Positions 1-11,563 of a DNA stretch of 64,000 bases are shown here, piece after piece (position 1 is the stretch's first letter; each line of letters begins with the position of its first letter). Source of the DNA: Dendrocalamus latiflorus (Eukaryota > Streptophyta > Magnoliopsida > Poales > Poaceae); the NCBI GenBank assembly GCA_017311315.1, contig CM029654.1, positions 930,001 to 994,000 on the forward strand, in the 5' to 3' direction. Both the position numbers and the translations under genes were made by a program. Below the pieces are notes generated by a model that saw only the letters and a program-made list of their open reading frames with translations, had not been told where the DNA came from and did no database searches.

Positions 1-252
1 GTGGACAACAAGCCGCCCAGGTGCCCGGACCTCAACCTGGACCTCTGCATCAGCCCACCGTGTCAACAAGAGGAGGAGCCCGTGAGAGTACTCATGAAGC
101 CGGTGAAGAGGGAGCTGCAGGGCGGCCTCTGCTTCGGCTGCAGCTTGGGCCTCCAGAAGGGAGCGGCGCCGGCGGCGGAGTGCAAGTGCAGCAGCAACTT
201 CCTGGGGTTCAGGGCTGGCATACTCGACTTCAGAAGCCTCGAGATGAAATGA
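1..252 (+). CDS. R2R3-MYB repressor, subgroup 4, C-terminal part
   Basis: Partial gene: only the last 83 codons lie in the window, in frame 1, ending in TGA at 250-252. Three tail motifs identify the family in order: an EAR repression motif (LNLDL) followed by CISPP near residues 12-20; a zinc-finger-like CxxC...CxC block (CFGC to CKC, about residues 44-63); and the C-terminal FLGFRAGILDFRSLEMK block. This trio defines subgroup 4 R2R3-MYBs (Arabidopsis MYB4, maize MYB31/MYB42), nuclear repressors of phenylpropanoid and lignin genes. The DNA-binding repeats lie upstream of the window, so the exact paralogue cannot be named. The frame is intact to the stop. Confidence 0.9.
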   Translation: MDNKPPRCPDLNLDLCISPPCQQEEEPVRVLMKPVKRELQGGLCFGCSLGLQKGAAPAAECKCSSNFLGFRAGILDFRSLEMK

Positions 253-1510
253 TCGAGCACCCTCTCCTTTTCTAGCTGTTCTGTCCTCCCCTTCTGTTTG
301 GCTTCTTCGATAGTGTTGGTTGGTTAGTCCTTAGGAGAAAAAAAAAATACAGGGTGACAAGGAGAAGAATACAGGTGAGGATTTGTGACTTCTTAGGGAG
401 ATCCTCCCTGCTCTCGTCTCCTCCTTTTTGTGTAATTACTGTTTTGACTGATGGCCAGGAATAATAGTTGATGCATGCTAGGTCGGTGTAAATTTTCAGT
501 CTGAAGATCGACCGTCTCCAGTATTTTCAGTCCTGTCAAGAAGAAAATTTCTGTATCCTGAAGACTAGATTCAGTGCGTTTGTCATGGCTGAACATCTCT
601 CAACATAGCAGTTCCACGAGAACTCCATGTGTCTGGCCACTTTCCAATTTCCTGTTCTTGCTTTGCTACAGAATGCCCAAGACTGTTGCATTGGTGATTC
701 AGATGCCTATGAATGGGCTCAAAACTAAGAATACTTTCTTATTCTTCGTATTCAGAAAAAAAGAGTGCGTCTCCCGCTGTTGGCAATGGCTTGCTCGCCG
801 TTGCCGTCGCCCCGCTGTCCACCACCCTCCTTTGACCCTGGCACCATCACCGCCCCACCATCGTCGGTCCTCCGTCGCCCACTCTGTCTAAGTTTAGAGA
901 TTTAGTGAACCATGAACCCTAATTGGTAAACCTTAACCTGGTGGTGGCAGAAGACGACGACGCTGGAGAGGAGGATGAACTCACAGGAGAAGATAGGCTC
1001 GTTGGCCCGAGCATGAATCTCGAAGCAAATCATAAGATTAGGAATTCAAATTATTTACACGAACATTATGGTTTGTGGTCCTGTTCCAAACGGCTTCAAC
1101 TTCTGATTTTTTTGGCTTTTAACTTATTTAAGCCAGAAGGTATTTAAAATACATCAGCCTCTAATTTTGGCTTATTTTGATATTTTTTTGTTTTTTTACT
1201 TTTTTCTGTTATTTCTTTGTGTTATCCGTGACTATATAATATTTTTTTAATTTTTCTCAGAAAAAACTAACAAATTTTATGGTACGATGGTATAATTTTA
1301 GTTAAAAGCTATCGTTAGAAATTTAAGCTAAAAGCTGGAGCACTAGCAATTCTAGGAAGAAAATTAGTTTAGGAAGACAGTGAGGCGGAGATAGGGAGGC
1401 GGACGCGATGAGAGGAGAGTCAGGTTAGTTAGGTAAAGTTCTTATCTCAGTGTTGTTGCTTTCGTTTGGACAACAGACGAGTCACTTACCCTGGGTGCAG
1501 ATCCCTGGAG
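253..1510. other. Intergenic, MYB 3' UTR side, nothing recognised
   Basis: About 1.26 kb following the MYB stop. The first few hundred bases are probably its 3' UTR. No coding region, RNA gene or bounded repeat is recognised. The short open frames here have no recognisable domain. Confidence 0.5.
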
Positions 1511-1513
1511 TTA

Positions 1514-1788
1514 GGGCATTCATAGTGTATATAATCTAAGGGGCTTTAAGGTGGGTTCCATCTAAAGCTTAAGGTCAACTCCATAGTGTATATAACTCAA
1601 GGGGCCTTAAGATGGTCTCACTCGGCAGATAAAGAAAAATTGTATTTTAATGCTTGTAGCCAGGTCTTTAGCTTGAGGACCAGGCTTAAGCCTTTTTTGC
1701 TTATAGCCTGCTTAAGATCACCCCTGTAATGTATAAGGTTGACCTTAAGGTGGCTTAAGACACTCTATTTTCATACACTACAATGCCT
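1514..1788. mobile_element. Tourist-like MITE
   Basis: About 275 bp with imperfect inverted ends: the left end reads GGGCATTCATAGTGTATA and the complement of the right end reads AGGCATTGTAGTGTATGA. TTA is present on both sides (1511-1513 and 1789-1791), the usual PIF/Harbinger target duplication. There is no coding capacity. The interior repeats CTTAAGG motifs. The boundary on the right is uncertain by one base. Confidence 0.5.
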
Positions 1789-2084
1789 TTACAAAGTTAA
1801 CTCGCCCCTGGTGGATTTGCCAATCTCATCAGCCATTCATTTCCTCCTACGGTTCAGATTATGGTTTAGTTTTTTAGCTTTGGCTTATAATTTTTAGTTA
1901 CGGTTTATAACTTTTGAACTGTTTATGAGAGAAACTACGGAGTAATAGAAACTCGTGTATATTTTTTATCGATATAAATAAAGTCACTACAGTATATATT
2001 ATAATCAACTTATAAGATTTATTTTAAAAAATATTTTACTTAAAAACTAGTTACTATTAAAAAAACACAGCTTTCTAGGACAAA

Positions 2085-2300
2085 GAAGAACAGGCCGTAT
2101 GCCATCTCCGGCAGCTTCCCGATCGGCGTGCAGTGGAGCATCTGCAACCCGCGCATGACACACTTCCCGGCGTCGGCGCTGAACGCGTTCTGCACCACCG
2201 TCTCTGTCCTAAAGCGACGGAGACGGCGTGTTATGTGGGGCCTTGCTTGCTGCCGAGACGGCAAGAGGCTTCTCATGCCACGACTTGCTGACTTTTCACT
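2085..2300. other. GC-rich coding-like island of unknown origin
   Basis: A roughly 200-bp GC-rich block in AT-rich DNA, open on both strands (plus frame from about 2128, minus frame 2040-2330). The codon-like GC3 richness resembles a grass exon fragment, but I do not recognise the protein in either direction. It could be a captured gene piece or chance. Confidence 0.3.
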
Positions 2301-2384
2301 GCTGCAAGTACGGCCATGGCTGAACTGCATGCTCGCTCTTATCCAAATGTGGCTTCGAACGTGTGGTTATAGTTGAGCTCGCCT

Positions 2385-2645
2385 CGGTGGGTTCGGCTTG
2401 AGACTTCCAGATTTTAGTTTACTATTTTTTATTTTTGTTTTGTTCTAGTTTTTTAAGATTTTTCTTTTCTTTTCTTTTTTCACATTCGTTTGCGTTATTT
2501 ATGGTAGGTTAATCTGTTTTTCTTTTTTTATTTTTTAAAATTTAATTACACCAAATAATCTATCATCAGTTACAGTGTAAAATAAATCAGTTAGAGTGCA
2601 AAATAAGCCATAAGCCAACTTATTTCAACTGAACTGAACAACCCC
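2385..2645. repeat. Dispersed repeat, copy 1 of 3
   Basis: AT-rich segment sharing a recognisable core (a T-rich run, then a pyrimidine-rich CATTCGTTTG-like stretch, then an AATTACACCAAATAATC-like block and a TAAGCCATAAGCC-like end) with segments near 35342-35615 (inverted) and 49265-49550. This looks like a non-coding MITE family. The ends of this copy are not resolved. Confidence 0.4.
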
Positions 2646-3435
2646 ATAATGAGTATTACAAGGAAATAAATGACCAAGATTGGCATGTGTATGATCGTAT
2701 GACACAATCAGAGAGGGTGAATGATTGCCTCCGCTTTTTGACACCTAAAACCAAAACTAGAAGTAGAATAAAAACAATATAAATTACTAGATGTAGATTA
2801 TGACCCCAAGATGTTGGTTCGCTCACACGTGCTCGATAAACGCTTCGATCGTCCGACCACTCCCTTCAATTGCTCACTACGATCGTCGATGCATGTAGTT
2901 GTAATCTCCCTCCACTCAAAGACTTCAGCCGCTAGAACGCTTCGATCGCTCGAATGAGTACACGCCAGAGACAAAAGAAAAACTATGCTCACAAAACACG
3001 TTGCCAATGCCAGCAAACCTTTCTTGGAATAGATCTGATCTATTATTTCTGTATCATGGATGTGGTTACAAAAGTGCCCTCATGACACACATAAAAGCTC
3101 TCTCGATGAAAACTCTCTAAAAACCCACACGTTAGCCCTTAGCCTCTCCTTGCTTTTATATGCTAACGTCCAAGCCGTGTCTGCCTCAAATACGAACACA
3201 CAACTCTATCTTTTCTCAAATCAAGAGAATCAAAACCCTTCCTAACACGAGTTTTACCATATCTCTAAACATTCCTGTTACAGACTCCTTCCATAACGTC
3301 TCCAATCTCACCATATGATGAAGCCTCCGGGACACACCTCCTGTATCTCCATCACGCATCACCAACTCCCGTGTCGAAGCCTCTAGGACCGCACCTCCTG
3401 TAACTTCTCCACGCATCATCACGTCTATCGTGAGC
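2646..3435. other. Intergenic, no gene seen
   Basis: No recognisable coding or RNA feature. It contains several TCGATCG-type motifs (2830-2950) and leads into the GAGTAC-rich repeat that follows. Confidence 0.4.
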
Positions 3436-4790
3436 CTGATCACCTCGTGTGACATTTCAACCGTCTGGATTTCAGATTACCCCCTCTTAGTCCCAGTCCT
3501 CCTCATCACCAGCCGTAACCATATCCACGCCTTTACGCATCATCCACCTTCGATCTCCACCTGCTCCAGCATGAGCCCAACCACCCCCGTGTGACATTCC
3601 GACCGCCTGAACCTTAGATTACCCCTCCTAGTCCCAATCCTCCTCGTCACCAACCATGATTTTCTCCACACTCATCTGCACATGCAAAGACCAAAGAAAC
3701 TTTCTCCCAGCACAAGTTCTCCACAACTTGTCTGTTATCAGCATACACACTCACACCACCCTTGTCCATCCATAGACAAGAACAAAACCATCCACGATCA
3801 TCAAACAGGTCGTCCATGTTGGGTTAATATTGTTGCATGTGTGTGTTTACTCGTGTGTCGAATACTGTGCAGTTGTGTGTATCGAGTACTTATGTGTTGA
3901 GTACCTATGGAAGTCGACAATTGTAGTCAATAGTCGAAAGTCGTAGGCAGAGCTACAGTCGGAGGACTACTGAAGCGGTCGGTGCTCAGAAGAACAGTGC
4001 ATGGTCGAAGTGCCATAGTCGATGCTTGGATGACTTGCGTGGTCGAAGTGCTGTGGTCGATGCTTGGACGACCTGCGTGGTCGAAGTGCCACACTCAGAG
4101 GACTCAAAGCCTGTGTGTGTGGTCGTGGCGCTTGTGGACGTAGTCATTGTAAACCGATCGCAGCTGCACTGAGTACCGTAAACGTCACACTCAGAGAAGT
4201 CCTGTAAATGTCATACTCGGTAGCGGTCCCTGTAGTAGTCATCAGCAAGTTCTTGTCGAAGTTGGCGGGCACTATAGTAGTTGGCTGTGGGTTCCTGTAG
4301 CAGTTAGGGGCACTATAGTGGGTGACAAGTACCTACCTGGTACTATCGTAACGACCACCAATCACCGATCACCACGCATCAACCAGCTAACCACTGGCCC
4401 AACACGAGTACTTGAGGTACTCAAAGATCACAAGAATGAAGCACTCGAATCGACAATGAAGTATACGAGTACCGATCACAAAACCTGTGACAACAGATCG
4501 CAAATCCTTCAACTAAACCCGAAGACAATGACAGCAGCTCGTAAAGTTTACAACTACGATGACAAGACTGCGAAGACTATGACTATGACAGCAAGACTGC
4601 GAAGTCTAAGACTATCGAACGCAAAACCTTCGACTATTGATCTGAAAAATCTTTGACTACCAAGTATGACCAGTAAATTCTACAACTGTTGAGTATCGAG
4701 TACTGATCAGTAAATTTTATGATTATTGCTATAGCTATGGTCGTGGCAAATCGAACCTGTATAAATCCTTGTATCCCTCTTCATGGTAGA
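3436..4790. repeat. GAGTAC/GGTCGA-rich dispersed repeat, copy A
   Basis: About 1.35 kb of unclassified repetitive DNA related to 31940-33250. Shared landmarks are a TCAGATTACCCC...TAGTCC...CCTC block followed by TGCACATGCAAAGA, and a block containing CACTGGCCCAACACGAGTAC. Within this copy the first block is duplicated (about 3470 and 3615). Many short GTGGTCGAAG and GAGTAC motifs recur. No protein domain is seen. A TATAAATCC motif near 4758 would fit an LTR promoter, so a non-coding part of an LTR element is possible but unproven. Confidence 0.5.
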
Positions 4791-4907
4791 CGCCGACCCA
4801 TCAATCATCCGATGCCTTCCCCTATTGATATCAAGATTTCATGGATCCTACGTCACCAGCAAAATACGAACTAATAAAAAAAGAAACATCGAGTGGTTGT
4901 ACAGACT

Positions 4908-5403
4908 CAGGGGCGGACCCAGGGCCCGGCGACCCTGGGCCCCTGCCCAGGCTCATCTCCTATGAAGTATGGACCATTGCTGTGTAGGGTGTCCCGGCCA
5001 GTTTGCAGCTGCAAGCATGCATTTGGCCATTGCTGTGTAGGTCACGTTCGCCTGCACGCGCGCGTCTTGGTACAAGAGTTAGCGAGGGTAACAATACTTA
5101 TGTTGTAGATTATTATTGGTTTAGCCGATAGAACACTACTCTAACAAATAATAAATTTATCAGAGTATTGTAGCAGAACAATAATTAGATACAGTACTTT
5201 CTTATCATAGTACTTTTGTCATGCATGGCTAAAATTTAATACCTTCGAGTAAGGCATCTTGTGAACATGTGCTACGATATGATTCTAGTTAAAACTAATG
5301 TGGTTGTCATATTTTGCTTGTATTATGATCTATGTTTCTGAGCGCTTGTTATTTAGACTTTGTTCTTCGCTCAGGCTCGTCAAATTCTCTGGGCCCGCCA
5401 CTG
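4908..5403. mobile_element. hAT-like MITE, group A (CAGGGGCGG ends)
   Basis: 496 bp bounded by inverted ends: the left end reads CAGGGGCGGACCCAGG and the complement of the right end reads CAGTGGCGGGCCCAGA. A perfect 8-bp direct duplication TACAGACT flanks it (4900-4907 and 5404-5411). The 8-bp duplication and CA...TG ends fit the hAT superfamily. No coding capacity is recognised. Three other elements in the window share these ends (22765, 33503, 44905). Confidence 0.85.
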
Positions 5404-5411
5404 TACAGACT

Positions 5412-6453
5412 ACAGGGTAGTATCATCAAGTCGTCGTTGAGAATTGAAGAAATTTAGCAGCCGGGGTATCGAATTGCTGAATTGGTTTCCGCCAAGTCCT
5501 TGTTTAATGGCAAACTAAAGTATGCTATTCAAACCAGAGAAAAGGTGATTAAGCACCTAACCTTACAGCTCCGGACAAAACATGTCCCTCTTGCTGAGGA
5601 AGGTTCATATCATTATGTCATGACGGCAACTAATAGCAATAATTAAATAAAAACGGGATCAATCCATCGGCTACCTACCTGATCGTCATCGTCCGGCCGT
5701 CACACCATCCCTCGAGCCTATCCAATCTTCAACCACTGCCCGTGTGCATATGCAATCTGTGCCTCGTCTTACGCTCAAATCGGTCTGATTAGGCCGCATG
5801 AGTTTTATAGTAAATACTAGTTCAATTATATTAAAACTTCTAAGAATTTTCACGTTCAGATCCACTGCCTGTGTGCATAAGCAATTTGCATCATATCTCA
5901 TGCTCAAATCTCCATCCATGGTTTGGTTGGACAATGTAAATTTCATAAAAATAGTTTAATTCTTTCAAAACTTCCAAAAATTCCCACTTTGAGAGCATGC
6001 AAGAAATAGCATAGCCTCATCAGCAGGCAGCTCACGCTCATCGGTCTGTAAGTTTGTACCGCACCTCGTCTACTGTCGTTTGTTCGATATCCTTATACCA
6101 CTTCACCTAAAAGCCACTTTTGTAGATGATTATTTTACGGTACATAGTTTTCAAACGAAGTGTCTCTTTAAGATGGGGTCGTCTAATCGATCACAGTAGG
6201 CACTATAGTAACTTCATTTATATCGATCAAAATCACCTGTGAGTATCTCTCTCTACAAGATGTTACTATTTATCAGCCAAAGCCATCAACAAAATCAATA
6301 TCAATGCCCCCAACGTTAACTCCACCCAGTGAGACACTATAATGACTTCATTTATATCGATCAGCACAACCTGTGAGTATCTTTCTCTACAAGATATTAC
6401 TATTGCAATCGTTGTTATTCAAAAAGGGTCCAAAATGAATTTTATTTTAAAAT
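5412..6453. other. Intergenic with short duplications
   Basis: No gene. Two local duplications are visible: a CCACTGCC[CT]GTGTGCATA block at about 5735 and 5863, and an ACTTCATTTATATCGATCA block at about 6210 and 6344 (offset near 134 bp). Both look like decayed tandem duplications. Confidence 0.4.
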
Positions 6454-6645
6454 AGAGAAAATTAGAAGTGATAATGGTTTCGAATTTAAAAATACTAAAA
6501 TTGAAGATTTTTGTGATCTTGGAATAAGATATGAGTTTTCCACTACCTATACTCCAGAGTAAAATAGAGTTGTAGAGAGCAAAAATCGAAAATTAATTGA
6601 AATGACTAGGGTAATACTTGATGAATATAATACTTCCGATAATTT
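6454..6645 (+). pseudogene. Ty1/copia integrase fossil
   Basis: A short decayed reading frame resembling the copia integrase core: an IRSDNG-type motif (second catalytic Asp), a TYTPE block where the family has TYTPQQNG, and VVESKNRKLIEMTR, which matches the family's VVERKN block holding the catalytic Glu. There is an in-frame TAA at about 6562. No LTRs, gag or RT are seen around it. Codon use is AT-rich, unlike the two full-length copia elements in the window, consistent with an old insertion. Confidence 0.75.
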
Positions 6646-9090
6646 TTACACGAGAGTTTATATAAAAAGAGAGTTTATACAATCCACCACCTCCGCCTTT
6701 TTGTCCAAACATGTCAACTATTTTTTAGTCAAAAAATTTAAGGTTTACTTTGAACATTGAAATGTCGTAAGAAAATAGTTTAAATATTTTTGCAAAAATT
6801 AGAAAATCCAAAAGAAGCCTTACCTTCATTTTTTTTATTAAATCACTTAGCACAACTGCACAAGGTAAATCGTCTTAAGGTTCGCAAACATCCTATTGAA
6901 AAAACTTTCACATAGCATGAGACTTTAGATAAATCCTCAACCTCGTGTTTGATTATATCTACTACCTTTTTAGATATTGTTGCAACGTACAAGCATCTTA
7001 CTAGTTACTAGCTAAAGCAAAAGATTAATGCTAATCTACACATGTCTTGTTAACAGTTTCAGCCGCTAGTGAACATCGCCACTATTTCTTCCTTATTTAC
7101 CACTCCCCTGTCAGAAAATAGTGACGTCATAAAATTCGTACGGTCAAATTCTAGCAATTTTTATCAAATATATTGTTCAAATTATATAGTTTAGATATAT
7201 AAACATGATACGAGTAAATTTGTAACTTCATAACATTGTACTCTTATAATTTTATTTTGAATATATGATGAGAAAATTTAGTGATCAAATAAGCATAGCG
7301 TTGACTTTAAAAAAAGTAAAAAAAGTTAGATCGGAGTTATTACTACAATCCAGCAGTATTATTTTTATTAAAATGCCAAGCATACTAGTTGTAGCAACAA
7401 GCAGCAACTAGACTTGTCAAACAACGTCTTACTACATCGTGGGGGCGTCTAATAAGGCGGTTAGAATGGGCGTTTATCTAATAACTGCACACGATATCAC
7501 TTTGGCAATAACCACTGCATGGCGAACGGACCACTACTTCTCTATGACAATAACTTCCGCCAGATGGTTATCACCCGAAGCGTTAAGGCGTTTTCTTGCG
7601 TGGGACAACAACTGTCGCTTTGTCAGCTATTTAAAGGTTAAGAAAGGGGCGAAGCCATATTGAAGATAGTGCAGATTTTTTTCGTATTAAACTCTTGTAA
7701 TCATTTTTTTCTTTGATTAGTATTCGGTCAGATGGTAACGTTGTGGTCGTCTTTGTTTCGTTGCTTGTTGCCATTTTCTCTGTGCAGATGCTGTGCCGCA
7801 CACGCATTGTTTGTCCTTGAGTTCCCGATGCGTTACTGTTTAGGCCATTCCGTGAATGAATTTTGTACATGAATTCACGGACTCGTGCATTCGTGACTAT
7901 CATAGTACTAGTACAGTGTCACGAGACCAAGAGAGTGTTTTGGTTCAGTGGATGAAACTATTTTATCTAAACGATAACTCTTTTTTAATTTAGTTTGATA
8001 AATGGAGCTATTTTATTTTGAACAAGATGGTTTCACCTAGATGGTTTGGTGAGAAATATTTTATTCAGATATTGTATTGTATTGTTCGAGTAAATCGAGT
8101 GAACTATGTCACCCCGAATGGGATCGTCCTATTCACTTTGGCACTATGAACCAAACACTCCAAATATCTGGAGAGAGATCCATGGATCGAGTAAAAGAGA
8201 ACGAAGTAGTCGTTTTCCCTTGACTAGTGACCACCAATCCGTGTACATCAGTCTAAAATCGCCAATTTTCCCGGAAGTTTGGTAGGCAGCAGAAGCTTCC
8301 ACGTTCTCCCGGTTGGTTCTTTCATCTCTTCTTCTTCCTCTTTTCCTCCTGTTACTTTCACCTCTCCTGTTGAATTGTGCAAGAAACGTGTAGGCTACAT
8401 ACAGGTCAGGTTTGCATCAACCACTCTGTGTATCTCTGTATTCTTCGCTCTTTGTAGATGATCCGTGTAAGAAACCAGTACATAGTTGTGTCTTGTCAGT
8501 GGAAATCAGGAACCACGAGCTAGGCGTCTGTGATTCTCTTGCTTGTTACTGTGTTCGTGTCACGTCAGCTCGTGTTGTGTGCCGTCCGGTGAGCAAATGA
8601 AACCGTGAAAGGAAGAACATTGTCTGAGATCAGTACAGCAGGAGGGATGTGTGTCGTGTTGGAAATAATATTGATTTGGCAAGTAAAAGGAGTTAGAATT
8701 CTCACGTGATTAATATCGGATCAAGACTAGTTAGGTTTTTTAATGCGTGGATTACGTTTTTAGTATGAGTATGAGGATCTTTCCTTTCCTTCGACGTGTG
8801 TACTTACTAAGTTTGATTAAATATTATATATATATACACACACACGATGAAAAAACTTTGGCCAGACATAAGCAGAAGCTGAGCACTAAAACTATGGTCT
8901 TGTTTTGTGCTCTTCCACATTGAATAAGTGTGTTCTTTTGTGATCGCGTAAATTCTCAATCAAGTGTGATGTGTGAGTTTTGTTCCAATGTTGTGTTCCA
9001 ACATGTTGTTTGCCGTTGTGCAAGTCACAGCAAACTTCGCCTTTGGCTTGTATCTGCCATTGGTTATCATCCAATAGCCTCTCCACCTAA
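6646..9090. other. Intergenic, nothing recognised
   Basis: About 2.4 kb of AT-rich DNA. It includes a small TATATA/CACACA microsatellite near 8823-8846. Short open frames at 7439-7663 and 8279-8600 have no recognisable domains. A TATTTAAAG motif near 7628 could be a TATA box of a decayed LTR, but nothing else supports this. Confidence 0.4.
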
Positions 9091-9104
9091 CAATATTAAG
9101 GGGG

Positions 9105-9290
9105 GCATTGCATATAGTTTTTAGTTGTAACTTATGAATTTTAGTTGAAAATAAATAATAATGGTTAAAAGAAGTGACTTTTGGGAGGGACGAACAGTGC
9201 AAAAAGTGAGTTAGAGATGCGTGCGTGTGATGGGAGTTAGAGGAGTAGAGTGGGTGATACACCCATAACCCTCTATCTTATTCTTAGAGC
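9105..9290. repeat. Dispersed MITE-like repeat (pair with 41160-41335)
   Basis: Shares several blocks with 41160-41335 in opposite orientation: a GGCATTG...TTTTAGTTGT end, a GAAAATAAATA block, an AAAAAGTGAG...GATGCG block and an ACCCTCTA[TA]CTTATTCT end. It is non-coding. Exact boundaries and target duplications are not resolved. Confidence 0.45.
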
Positions 9291-9758
9291 AAGAGGAATA
9301 GAGAAATTATTTCGAAAAGTCGTATCTTCGTGTTGACTTTTAATTTTTCCTAAATAGAGCCAAAAACAGAAGTTAAAAAAAAGACCTTTCTTCCTCCAGT
9401 GACTATCAGTGATGCGACGCTTGTAGATTATCAGTTGCTGTTGTTTGCTGTTCATGGACCTTAGTGGTTGTTACAGTTACAGGTTTCCTTTCTTTTCTCA
9501 TCAGCGATGCAACGCTGTTCCTGCTCAATTGCTTACCTGCAGTGATGCTGATGTTTGAGTTTCGCGGATAGAATGGGCTTAAATCAGAAAGAACTTAATC
9601 ATAGGTAGATAAGATTATCTTGCGATAATAATATCATGAAATGATATCCGGGAAGGCCAAGATGAATGTATAAAACGGGAGGTATGGTAAGGTAGTTAAC
9701 TGACAAGATTCTATCAATTCGATATGACTCAGCAGCTGCATATAGATTTGGAGATTTT

Positions 9759-10086
9759 GGCCGATATGGCAAATTTTAAAGTGTGATTAGTAAAAATGAT
9801 ATTATCAAAGCTTTAATTATAAAAATGACACTAACGCCCATACAGTTACTGTACGATTTTGACCACATGGCGACGCATGGCGGAGCACCACATGCTCACC
9901 GTGCGGTGCCCCGTCACGTGTCGCCCCGAGGCTTGTACCGTATAGTAACCGTACGGTGCTCTATCACGTATTGTCTTGTGGCTTGTTCGTAGGTGACCAT
10001 GCGGATGAGAACATAATTTTTATAATTGTGACCATAAAAATATTATTTTTACTAATCATATTTTAAATTTTACTATTTTGGCCATA
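9759..10086. mobile_element. Foldback MITE with long inverted arms
   Basis: The left arm (GGCCGATATGGCAAATTTTA, then a TGATTAGTAAAAATGATAT block) is matched by the complement of the right end (CCTATGGCCAAAATAGTAAA, then TGATTAGTAAAAATAATAT). Arms are about 75-80 bp and imperfect. The spacer contains a GTACGGT/ACCGTAC-rich segment. No coding capacity. The target duplication was not identified. Confidence 0.6.
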
Positions 10087-10634
10087 GGCTCTGTAGATTA
10101 GTGATCAGACATTGCAGTACCGCCAAGTAGTAAAAGTGACCGAGCGGCCAAGGTGCGCTACTTACAAGAAGAAGTGATAAGTGGAGCCATCAAATCAGAA
10201 AACGGATAGCCGGTAGAACCAGATGGACCATAGATGCAGCTGTTGGAGTTCGCAAAAGTCCAGCACTCACATGGTCCTCAATTCCCGGGGAGACAAGGGC
10301 ATTCTCCAGTGCTGTCGCTTTTCCGATCACTGCACAATAAATGGTGACCGCAACATGGATGGATTTGCCCGCATCCTCTCTGGTGAAAACTGAGAAAGAG
10401 GATCAGGTTTGCTCGCCTAGTTGCCAACCATTCATCATCTCCTATCTTCTGAATCTTCTGAGTGTATGCAAGTGCAAGAATTTGCACAGATTTCATATGA
10501 AACAGGACAATCCTTCAAGATTTCTATTGAAACCTCCCCTTGCCGTGCTGCAATATCAGATCAAACATGACGAAAAAAATCCGACTATATTTCTTGCCTG
10601 ATAAGTTTGGTGCTGGTGCTGTGGGGCTCCATGA
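10087..10634. other. Intergenic, nothing recognised
   Basis: About 550 bp with no recognisable gene or bounded repeat. Confidence 0.4.
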
Positions 10635-11563
10635 GAGCAACTTCAGCAGTAGCCCTCAAAACAGGGCCCCTACTTTTCATTTGAGGGTTCCCCCTACTTT
10701 TGAGGGCCCTGTTTTTTTACATCTGCTCCAACAGCACCTCTCAAATTTAAGCCCTCAAATCCATTCCACTACAACTGACACATGGGACCCACTCCTCATT
10801 CTCTCCCTCACCCCCGCCGTCTCCAGGCATCCCCACCTCCTCTTCTCCCCCTGCCGTCTCCGCCTCGCATCCCCACCGTGCACGCCATGCGTCGGGAGCC
10901 GGGGAAGAGGAGCCGCCGAAGAGGAGCCGCCGAGGAGGGCGGTGGCGGCGCGGGAGGAATCGTCGGGGAGGAAAGAGGCGGGCGGGAGGAAAGAGGCGGG
11001 CGCGGGGGGAGCCGGGCGCGATGGGGGAGGCCGGGAGGGGGCGGCGGGGAAGGCGGGGAGTCGGGGGCGGAGGCGGAGGGGGCGGTGGAGGGGGCGGAGG
11101 CGCCGGGGAAGGGGGCGGTGGGGAAGGCGGGGAGTCGGGGACGGCGGGGAAGGGGGCGGAGGCGGCGGTGGAGGGGGTGGAGGCGCCGGGGAAGGGGGCG
11201 GCGGGGGAGCCGGGCGCGGTGGGGGCGGCAGGGGAGTCAGGGACGGCAGGGGAGGGGGCGGCGGCGGGGGAAGGAGCAAGGAGGGAGGCGGACTGGCGGA
11301 GTGGGAGGGAGGGGGACGGGCGGAGGCGGGGGAGGGGCGCGGGGGATTTTGGGTGGCGAAGGCGGGGGAAATTTCACCAGCGGGAAAAAAACCGAAAAAT
11401 GAGAGGCAGGGGAGGGCCCCTGGGAATGAGGGCTTGGAGGCCTCATTTGAGAGGCCTCCTATTTTTGAGAGCCAAGTAGAGACCTTGCTGGAGTTCAGTT
11501 TTTTACTCTGGTTCTCACATATGAGGTTTGATGGTTTAAGTAGGGGCCCTGCTGGAGTTGCTC
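10635..11563. mobile_element. PIF/Tourist-like element with GC-rich core
   Basis: 929 bp. Inverted ends: GAGCAACTTCAGCAG at the left and the complement GAGCAACTCCAGCAG at the right. TGA lies on both sides (10632-10634 and 11564-11566), a 3-bp duplication of PIF/Harbinger length though not the usual TWA. Both terminal 120-bp regions are rich in GAGGGC/GCCCTC and AGGGGCCC motifs in inverted orientation. The core (about 10860-11400) is extremely GC-rich and built of GGGGCGG/GGAGGCG units. It yields long open frames on both strands that are low-complexity Gly/Arg or Pro tracts and not credible proteins. Confidence 0.6.
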
